In this document: one piece after another, positions 55,856-64,000 of the stretch | Layout: every line of letters begins with the position of its first letter | How positions within the stretch are numbered: the stretch's first letter is position 1 | Source: Rhypophila decipiens | Taxonomy: Eukaryota; Ascomycota; Sordariomycetes; Sordariales; Naviculisporaceae | Length of the DNA: 64,000 nt | Assembly: GCA_033297075.1 (NCBI GenBank) | Contig: MU858140.1 | Span: forward strand, 86,708-150,707 | Direction of reading: 5' to 3' | Program-made: the position numbers and the translations under genes | The notes under the pieces: model-generated | What the model was told of the DNA's origin: nothing | The model's input: the letters and a program-made list of their open reading frames with translations, nothing else | The model's database searches: none

Positions 55856-58800
55856 ATGGGCTGGGCTCTCCTTTTCCTTACTTACCTTCTTGGAGGCATT
55901 ACCTTTCTGCCGTTACTTGTTGCTGCGGGTCTGTTATATGCCCACCTCACGTTTCCTTATCGCCAAGATGTTTCTCAGCAGCTCGACGACGCCGAAGATG
56001 TTATCGTCCAACCTGGTGACGATCTTGACGCCCTGAAGAAAGCGCAGAAGGAGGAGGCGAAGCTCCGAGGCTCTCAAGCAGAGTCTGATGTTGCGGCCAG
56101 TTACTTTGCCGTTTGCCGAGAATACACGCCGATGGGAATCAATGCAAAGCCTATAGAGAGGACAACACCTGTTGGATCTGCCACCGTTGCAGCCCCGAGC
56201 CCAAGCGTCTATCAAACCATGTACCGGAGCATATTTGACAGAAAATCCGTCCCCGGTCCCCTGGATCACAAGAATGGGACCATTCAAAGGCCGAAGAGAA
56301 CTGGAAATGTCTTCTTCGTGGTGTTGAGGTAGGTTGGCATATATTCTCCCTTCTTCTCGTAAAAAGCAGTTTGAAGCAACATGGGCTGACGCTATACGTC
56401 AGACATGGGCACTTGCTCCTCTTTGACGATGACGAGCAACTGGAGGTGCGGCATGTAGTGTCGTTGGCCCATCACGATATCAGCATATATTCCGGCGAAC
56501 CCACAACCCCGGAAGGGGAGCTGTTCATCAAGAGGAACGCCATTTGCCTCTCCCGGAGAACTGACGGTCCGGAACTCGGGCCCGATGGCCAGCTCTCGAA
56601 ACCATTCTACTTGTTCTCCGAAAACTGCTCTGCCAAGGAGGATTTCTACTTCGCTTTACTTCGTAACCAACGGCAGACCTTTGCCGGCGATACACGAGCA
56701 CCATCACCACTACAGTTTGATGTTAAGCACATCATATCGTTGGTGCAAAGGCTCCACTCCTCTGAGGACCATATACCTACTCGCTGGCTCAATGCCATGA
56801 TTGGGAGGATGTTCCTGGCAGTTTACAAGACAAAGGACATGGAACATTTTATAAGAGAGAAGCTTATGAAGAAGATATCGCGAGTGAACAAACCATCCTT
56901 CTTGTCCAACATTGAGATCAGGGGAATTGATACGGGTGAATCAGCACCTTATATCACAAACCCGCGTCTCAAGGATCTAACCGTTGAAGGAGAGTGGGGA
57001 ATGGAGGCCGACGTGCGCTATACAGGCAATTTTCGCCTTGAGGTTGCCACGACGGTCCTGTTCGATTTCGGCTCTCGCTTTAAGCAAAGGGAAATCAACG
57101 TTGTGCTCGCCGTTGTCATTCGGAAATTGGAAGGACACGCACTCATCAAGATCAAGCCTCCACCAAGTAATCGGCTGTGGTTCTCCTTCCAACAAATGCC
57201 CAAAATCGAAATGACGGTAGAGCCGATTATAAGCTCTCGTCAGATAACTTGGAATCTCATTCTTCGACAGATAGAGAACAGAATCAAGGAGGTCATTGCG
57301 GAAACACTCGTTCTGCCGTTCTGGGATGACACGCCCTTCTTCAAGACCGAGCACAAGCTGTGGAGAGGAGGCATATTCCACGACGATAGAGTCGAGTCCT
57401 CCCTTGACTTGGAGAATCTCAACACGCACGAGATTGAATCTGCCGAGGTAGATCGAGTCGAGGACGACATAATCATACCAGAGTCTTCCTTGCCCCCGAT
57501 GGAGAAGAGCCACAGCATGCCTGTCATCGATCATAAGTCCTCAACGGGGCTGTTTGGGCGGAAGATATCGACCAAAAGCAAACTCGACTCGTCCTCCCTT
57601 GCTTCTGCGTCTTCGACAAGTATTGACTTGAAGAATGACCCCAAGAGCGAGGGAAGGATTGAGGCGCCTCCTGCCCCACGACCTGTCCGGGCTTCATCGT
57701 TTGTGCAGCCGGCATCTCCGGTTGTAGAAACTGATGCCACGAACGCTGACATGTTCAAACCATCATCTTCTCCTCCGAACCAAAGTTCAGCCGTTTCGGC
57801 CATGGCGACACTGTCGGCACAAACCATGTCGAACCCTGCTTCGCCAGCACCCTACAAACCATATATAACATCCAAGTCATCTAGCCAGTCTTCGACCTCT
57901 TCGAGAGAAGTTACTGACACAGAAAGGGATCTGGATGTAACCCCTCAACCACGCCGGAATACACAGTCGTCAACCGGAAGTCAAGAAGACTCGGCACCCA
58001 AGTCGCCGTCCTTATCCTCCAGAGGGACTATCCGGAGTCAAACTGGATCTATCAGAAGCCTCTTCGGTCGAAGAGATACATCATCTTCACCTAGCCCGGT
58101 TCTACCGGGTTCCGCTCACGACTCAAATAACAAACGCACAGCTTTGGCCGCCGTTGCCAACGCGGCTGCATCCGCTAAACGATGGGGTCTTGGTGCTTTA
58201 CAAAGAAGTAGCGATGGGAGCGGGTCTCCAGCCGAGAGTGAACCCCAGTTAGATCTCAAGCAACCGATGGGCCGGGGCCGTCCACTCCCACCACCCGGGA
58301 CTCCTCTTCCGATGCCCGATCGAAAAACCAAAACTGCGCCAATAGCTGTCCCCAGGCGCAAACCGGCGGCTCCTCCGCCATTGCCCGGTCAATCGAGCGA
58401 GATCGAAGAACACCACAAAGCTGAGCGTCGACCAGTACCTCCCCCTCCACTGCCTAAAAGAAGACACTTTCAAAGCGAGTCACAGGAGGGTGCTGGTGAT
58501 GATATGCTGGTTGTTGCTGCTCCTGCCGAATCAGAACCGACCACACCACGAAGTGTCTCACATAGCCCTTCCTACGTCCAGCCTTGGGTTGAGGATGTTG
58601 AGGATAATGGGAAGGATATCCTAGCAACAGATAACAAGAATATTCATGTGGCTCCTACTGAAGACCTAGCCCAAGCAGATCAGCTCTCTGCTGCGAAGCC
58701 ACTAGCTTCTTCAGGGGATAGCCATGTCCAGGCCAAAGAACCCGAGGCCAAGGTCATACCGGGTCGTTTGACGGAAGGACAAGCAGATAACGACGAAGAT

Positions 58801-58926
58801 GATAATGAATACGAAGCTTGGATGGATAATACCGGAATGGAGGACGACAAAGAAACAGAGGCGGAGGCACACGCAGCTGCCTCGGTTATTGGTAGTGCAG
58901 ACAAGCCACCAAGCTTGACAACATAA
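55856..58926 (+). CDS. SMP-domain lipid-transfer protein, NVJ2/TEX2-like
   Basis: An ER membrane protein of the tubular-lipid-binding family acting at membrane contact sites; yeast Nvj2 moves ceramide from the ER. Exons 55856-56328 and 56403-58926 give 998 aa. The N-terminal membrane anchor is LLFLTYLLGGITFLPLLVAA (about residues 5-25). A PH-like region follows (about 145-265, VLRHGHLLLFDDDEQLEVRH across the intron). The SMP domain spans about 280-467 (WLNAMIGRMFLAVYKTKDME, VEGEWGMEADVRYTGNFRLE, ETLVLPFWDD). The C-terminal half is disordered and Ser/Pro-rich with proline clusters (PPPLP, RRPVPPPPLPKRR) that could bind SH3 domains. Whether it sits at the nucleus-vacuole junction here is not known. 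Confidence 0.88.
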
Positions 58927-59714
58927 TATAGTTGGTGTTGGAAATATTTAATAACTTAGAGGCCTTATCTCAATGTATTCCTCTGTGGTTATGGTATTCA
59001 CAAATAGCGTGAGAATAGCAAGTGTACTAGATGCATACACAAAATTCAGGTATTGGTTATAGACTACATGGAGTCGTGAAGCTAAAACAACGACGTCTTT
59101 ATTATCAACAAGAGAGCTCTATGCCAAATGGGCGGCGTCTGAGTGTATCTGATGTCTAACTTGAGTAAGTAGGTAGGTAGCCCCCTTTTTATCTCTAAAA
59201 GGTCTTCTTTTCGTTGGTCTGAATTGAAAGAGAAATCCCCAGCCAGTCCAGTTACAGATTTATAATAGAACGAACGCGAAAGGAAACCGCAACCAACGAA
59301 CTTGAAGTAAGTAAAACTATAATATGAACAGCAAGGAATAGAAGCCCAATTAAAATCCAACGCAAGAAAACAAACCATCCTTCAGGGTTTGTTTAAACCA
59401 TTCTCATTTCTGCGCCATACTCCGTTAAAGAGACTCGCTAAACACCGGAAAACCCCCAGAGTAGGAATGTTGAAAACAAAAGCCTTTCTTGTTCTGAATT
59501 GACAAAAATTACCACCAACAAAGCGATCGGTTATACGGGTATAAAATAAAACAGTCTTCTCCAACGCGCATAACAATGATTAAGTACATTACTGGCCATC
59601 TGGCTGGTGTGTACCCCTATAGGGCTGACGCAAGACAACGAGCGTTAAGAAAAAAAGGGGGGGAGAAGCTATATAAACAAAGGGAAAGCTGCTTTGTACA
59701 CATAAAAAGGTTGA
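58927..59714. other. Convergent region between the NVJ2-like gene and SEC2
   Basis: About 790 bases of A+T-leaning sequence with the two 3' ends. No gene or repeat is seen. Confidence 0.45.
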
Positions 59715-61856
59715 TTACAGATCTTTTGGTCCGTCAGAGACTCCAGCTTGGGTGGCATTTCCAGTATCCGTGGGGATCGTCAGCGAGAGACGCTGCGGGA
59801 CAGCATGGGTCTCTTCCTTCTTTTCGGGGACGGATTCGGTAGAGGGTGGCGTTGGCGTCGTGGATGCTGACACAAACTCGGGCGAGGGTGGAGTTGCCTG
59901 CTCGGGTTCTACTTCTTGCCTGGCGGTCTCGACGGAGCTCTTCTCGTCTTTTGGAGGAACAGCTGGTGGCTCCTCCTTTCCGTCCTCGGGGCCGTCCTCG
60001 GGGTGGATTTGTATGTCCTTCAATACCTCTTCTTCGTTTGCTGGAGCTTCAGGCTGCTCGTGACTTGGCCGGGGACTTCTCTCCCCCAGAATACTCGGGG
60101 CGAGGTGGTGAGCGGAAGTGGGTACAACCCCGCCTCCGATCCGGCTCCAAAACATCTGCTCCCTCAGCCGAACACTTTCGGCCCAAGCAGCCTTCTCTGC
60201 GTCTTCGTCATCCGCCCGCCAATGTCCGTCCTTGACAATCCGGAGGAATCCCAGAAAGTCGCATGTTGAGCGGACTCGAACAAGACAATATCTGCAAAGG
60301 GGATACCCTGTCTGGGCGGAGCCTGTCTCGCTCGTGCGGAAGCGGTGCGCGCGCAGGTACTCTTCCTCTTTCCTCGATTCGCCACACAGAGAGCATGGGT
60401 AGAGCTCGGGTTTGATGATTTTGCCGAATCTACCCGTTGAAGTTGCCGGAACTGGTTCAACGACCAGCGAGCCATCTATCATGGCAGTCAGGACACTTCG
60501 GCGAGCGAGCCAGGAAAGCCCAGGCGCTATGTCCAGCCGAAGGGTGGGTTCAATATCTTCCGTGAGTGCCCTCTTGTAAAACTTGGTTTCTTTGAGTGAA
60601 GGAAGCGGGATCGGCGCAGCAGTTGAGCCAGTGCTGACAGACGAGGCGGGGGTGTTAGGCGTTTGGGGAGAGGTGGCAGGAGGTGTCCCAGCGGTGGACA
60701 GAGAGGAAGTAGACCCATTTGATACTACCTGTGAAGCAACAGAACCTAGGCCGAGGCCAAGGGATGCCAGGCCTGAAGCCGATGACGAAGCCGAGTGTTT
60801 CTGGCCCGAGAGTCGTTTCGACGTTCGGACCAGGTCCTTGAAATCGTCGTAGGCAGCAAGGTCAGTACGGAGAACAGGTTGTACAAGTTGTGTGAAACTG
60901 GTCGGGTATGACGGAGATATGGGTTCGGGTGGACCGCCGTGCTGTTGCTGCAGCAAGCTAGCGGAGCGGCGTCGATGCACTTCGGAGGTGTCGAATTTGG
61001 AGAGGCAGGGCGATGAAGGAATGGGAGGAAGAGACTGATCCTCCTGCTCTGCACTCATTTGTTCCATGACGTGCTTTAACTCGGCCAGTTGCTCTTGTTG
61101 TGACCTGAGAAGGCCCTCGGTATCGGCGATTTGCGCCTTGAGCTGATCGTTCTTCCGTTGCAGTGCCTCCTGTTCTATCCTTGCTTCCTCTTTCGCCGAG
61201 ATGACCATCTTGTTGGCCTCCTCAAACAAGGCCGCGGTGAGATTTTCCAACTCTTGTTCGATCTTCTTCTTCTGCTGTTCCACCTCAAGGCGCCCTTTTT
61301 TCTCTTCGGCAATCCGCGCAAGCAACTGCGTCTTCTCCAGCTCAACCGTTTTCCGCCTTATCCACACATCTCCGGCGAGCATCTCTCTTTGTTCTTCGAT
61401 CTGCTTCTCGAGCTGTCTTATCCTCTCAAAAGACGCCTCCAGCTCCATCTTGGTTGCGGATAAGTTATCATCCAGCGTCGTCTGATGATTGATGGCATTG
61501 ATCAACTTGGTGCTGAGAGTTGCGACCTCGTTGTCAAGATCGGGATGATGGGGGGTCGTCATTGCGTCTGAATCAGCAGGGCTCATAGCTCGACTCCTGG
61601 GGTCGGGTATGGTGCTTAGGTCGTTCGCATCGTCGTGGGATTGCGCCGAGAAATGACGCTTAGGAGGTGGGGTGAACCGATTCAAGGAGGCGAACTCAGC
61701 GGCCGTGGTCGGGGACTCGGAGCCTGAAGCCGTCCGAGGTGGCGTCTGAGCAGAACTGGGTGAAGCGGTCCGAAGAACAATACTGGACAGTGATCGGTGG
61801 TGACCTTTCGAAAGTCGTCCACTGGGCGGCATTTGATGCGCTGCCCAGCCGGTCAT
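59715..61856 (-). CDS. SEC2: Rab guanine-nucleotide exchange factor SEC2
   Basis: SEC2 activates the Rab SEC4 on secretory vesicles moving to the hyphal tip. A single open frame gives 713 aa. The N-terminal 100 residues are Ser/Thr/Pro-rich. The Sec2 coiled coil (about 103-268) includes the exchange-site stretch ELENLTAALFEEANKMVISA. A conserved C-terminal module follows (GLSWLARRSVLTAMIDGSLV, then KPELYPCSLCGE and YPLCRYCLVRVRSTCDFL, about residues 488-530), with paired Cys that probably bind zinc, and ending in MFWSRIGGG. A Pro/Glu-rich tail ends the protein. The ATG at 61856 is the first in frame; MPPSGRLSK eight residues later is an alternative start. Confidence 0.88.
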   Translation of the reverse strand: MTGWAAHQMPPSGRLSKGHHRSLSSIVLRTASPSSAQTPPRTASGSESPTTAAEFASLNRFTPPPKRHFSAQSHDDANDLSTIPDPRSRAMSPADSDAMTTPHHPDLDNEVATLSTKLINAINHQTTLDDNLSATKMELEASFERIRQLEKQIEEQREMLAGDVWIRRKTVELEKTQLLARIAEEKKGRLEVEQQKKKIEQELENLTAALFEEANKMVISAKEEARIEQEALQRKNDQLKAQIADTEGLLRSQQEQLAELKHVMEQMSAEQEDQSLPPIPSSPCLSKFDTSEVHRRRSASLLQQQHGGPPEPISPSYPTSFTQLVQPVLRTDLAAYDDFKDLVRTSKRLSGQKHSASSSASGLASLGLGLGSVASQVVSNGSTSSLSTAGTPPATSPQTPNTPASSVSTGSTAAPIPLPSLKETKFYKRALTEDIEPTLRLDIAPGLSWLARRSVLTAMIDGSLVVEPVPATSTGRFGKIIKPELYPCSLCGESRKEEEYLRAHRFRTSETGSAQTGYPLCRYCLVRVRSTCDFLGFLRIVKDGHWRADDEDAEKAAWAESVRLREQMFWSRIGGGVVPTSAHHLAPSILGERSPRPSHEQPEAPANEEEVLKDIQIHPEDGPEDGKEEPPAVPPKDEKSSVETARQEVEPEQATPPSPEFVSASTTPTPPSTESVPEKKEETHAVPQRLSLTIPTDTGNATQAGVSDGPKDL

Positions 61857-63289
61857 GGCAACGAACCTTCAACGGGGCGTCAGTAAGAGCCAGCCAATAT
61901 CGCCAACTAAAACACCGTTGACTCGTTTAAGGGGTACTGGTAGGTCTTGGAGCAGGCGAGACAGTGCTATTGTTTGCAGCTAATCTCCCATAACTGAGCA
62001 TTGGATGAAAGAAAAGGTACTGGACAGATTGACTCTACAGCAGATAACCTTATGTCCATATGAACAAGTAAAGACTGCTGCATCCATGTGACCACCATGT
62101 CTACCTGAGGTAGCAGTGGGGAGTTGTAGACATGCACCAGGCTCAGACGAATGAAGCAAGACGGAAACATACGAGTAATCCAGATTGGGCAATCAGCAAA
62201 GGACCACACCAGCAGCTGGCGGGTCCTTGGAAGAAAAATCCCCGCTTTGCTGGAGCTCCTTTCCAAAATTTTACCCACGTGGGTTGAAAGGGAATCCAAT
62301 TGAAATTTTGGTGAGCAAAGTGCAAGCAGAGAAGTAAGAGGCCGCTTCTCCGGTCGACTCGGGGCTCAGAAGCGAGGGAATGCGGCGGGCAGGTCCGATT
62401 GCTGAGCGCTTAAAATCCGATCCCGATAATTGAAAGCCGTGTTCGGATATAATGGAGGACAGAAAAGTCTGGCGGCGACTGGACAGTGAGAGTTGGGCGA
62501 AAGTCCTCGGATCGCGATGATATCAACAATAAACCATGTTGATGAGAGCAACACAACGACAACAACGTGGGATGAGGGCTGATTAAGATGAAGAAAGAGG
62601 AGAGCGGGCAGAATGGTGCGCCTGCAGTACGATGGACCCCGGAGGAGCAAAAGGTGTGTGCAACTCTGCATCTGTGCAGCGACATGGATGGGGCAGGCTT
62701 AACTGCGACGGGAAAGGCGTCCCCCAAGATTTGGACAGGGGTGCGGCACTTTATTGGGTCTGCCTCGACGTGACCTGCGCAACGGGTAACTACGCGATTG
62801 GATACGGATATGGAGAGAAGGCCATTTCCATTTCAGACCCATCTTGAAGTTCATGTGCGAGGGGCCAAAGAGGCAAGAATCACCGCAATTTTTTCAACAA
62901 AAAGCCAATTCCCCCGTTTTGACAGGCTTCACAGGCTCCAACGACAACAAACGCTTCGTTTCTAGCTACTAGACCGTGCTCAGTCACTAGTGTCACGGCT
63001 GGACGGGTCCATGGGCCATAGCTCCGCCTTGCCTTGCTCCACCCGAACTACGCCGCAGCCATTGGACCCGGGCAGCATATCAGTTCTCGTGTTGCAGGAC
63101 TGGGCAACTGGTGAGCTAAAAGGCGACAAGTCCTCCACAAGGACTGGGTCGCTTCCATTTGTTGTCTTTTGTGCAAACTTAGTCTCAGGTTCAGACCTTT
63201 TTCTCGTTCGCGCCCCTCGCTCCGCTCGGGAACCCTCACTGCACTTGGGGACGTACTACTATTTAGCCCTATTTCTACACAGCTACTAC
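61857..63289. other. Upstream region of SEC2, no gene seen
   Basis: It holds the SEC2 promoter and about 1 kb more of ordinary base composition. Short open frames here (for example 62588-62773) have no family resemblance. TGTCACG at 62991 resembles the start of some fungal LTRs, but no matching second LTR or TG...CA pair was found. Confidence 0.35.
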
Positions 63290-63905
63290 TACTATATTAA
63301 TATACTCTAGGTTATTCTTCTAGGTTCTTACGAGAAAAAGGTCTAAGTCTTATTCGCACTTTTTAACTACCTTTTTTATAGATTTTAAAAACTTATAAAT
63401 TAAAAATACTATTATTTTAATTTCTAATATTACTATATATTATATTAATAAGTAAAATATATACTAAAGATTATTATATTTATTTCTATCTTTTTATATT
63501 ATTGTTAGGTATTTTAGTTAGTTATATTCTTAAAGTCTTATTTATAAAGAGCCTATTCTATTATTTTATTATTAAACTTCAAGGATATTATATCTTAACT
63601 TTTGTATTTTTATCGAAAAAACTATTAAAATACTATACTATAATAAATAAGCCTAGTTTAACTTTAGAATATATTAATAAGCTAATTACTATACGAAGTA
63701 GTTATAAGGATCTAAAAAATAGAGTTATTTTAATTACTTCTATATAGTAAATAATTAATAATATATTATTATTTATATCCTAATTACTTTACAAAGAATA
63801 TTAAGTATTATTTATTAAGTCTATTATTACCTATATTCTAAATCTTAACTATTAGAATACTATATTTCTTTAAAAACTCTAAAATAAATAACTTTAGTCT
63901 AAGTA
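63290..63905. other. A+T-rich block, RIP-like
   Basis: From about 63290 the sequence changes abruptly to almost pure A and T with scattered C and G, dense in TA and stop codons, and returns to normal composition at about 63905. This is typical of repeats degraded by repeat-induced point mutation. No original element can be recognised. Confidence 0.7.
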
Positions 63906-64000
63906 ATGTCACGATCGTACTATTACGGCTGTTACATACACTATACATACCAATCCTAGAGCGGATTCTTCCGTTCTAGAATCGTGCCCTTTTGTGGGTT

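Overview
The window is a gene-dense stretch of a filamentous ascomycete chromosome. Genes carry short (about 50-90 nt) GT-AG introns with CTAAC-type branch points. The content is the classic Pezizomycotina mating-type neighbourhood: APC5-COX13-APN2 on one side and SLA2 on the other side of a MAT locus. MAT1-1-1, MAT1-1-2 and MAT1-1-3 are all present and the alpha-box sequence is of the Fusarium-like type, which points to a Sordariomycete, probably Hypocreales. The right end runs into a strongly A+T-rich block, as expected of a genome that mutates repeats (RIP). The species is not identifiable from the sequence alone.

Layout, left to right. 1-1849 (-): valyl-tRNA synthetase, N-terminal part, cut by the window edge. 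2949-5578 (+): PA/RING-H2 membrane ubiquitin ligase. 6512-9053 (+): APC5. 9721-10556 (-): COX13, with 8-nt and 25-nt microexons. 11243-13984 (+): APN2. 15013-22672: the mating-type genes MAT1-1-3 (-), MAT1-1-2 (+), MAT1-1-1 (+) and MAT1-2-1 (-). 28531-31876 (-): SLA2. 32754-33929 (+): ATG3. 34219-35476 (-): CWC24. 36697-42153 (-): ApsA/Num1. 44312-44423 (+): tRNA-Asp with an intron. 44779-50197 (-): REV3. 50881-52170 (+): SLU7. 52751-53565 (-): RPS9. 53888-54582 (+): RPL21. 55856-58926 (+): NVJ2/TEX2-like lipid-transfer protein. 59715-61856 (-): SEC2. 61857-64000: gene-free, ending in A+T-rich DNA.

The central result is the mating-type locus. Alpha-box (MAT1-1-1), MAT1-1-2, HMG (MAT1-1-3) and HMG (MAT1-2-1) genes all sit, apparently intact, between APN2 and SLA2. 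This is the single-genome arrangement of a homothallic (self-fertile) fungus. MAT1-2-1 is bracketed by two diverged direct repeats of about 1.0-1.2 kb (20041-21028 and 24191-25370). This is the layout expected if a MAT1-1 and a MAT1-2 haplotype were joined by unequal crossing-over. It is also the layout that, in other ascomycetes, lets MAT1-2-1 be looped out, giving one-way mating-type switching. The copies are visibly diverged, so present-day activity is an open question.

Two small MITE-like elements flank SLU7 and share a 22-bp internal unit. Other points of note are a mitochondrial/cytosolic double start in the valyl-tRNA synthetase gene, a duplicated segment inside an unusually long APN2 intron, and a bidirectional RPS9/RPL21 promoter. 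Exon structures were built by eye from splice sites, reading frame and family conservation. All multi-exon models given sum to whole codons.
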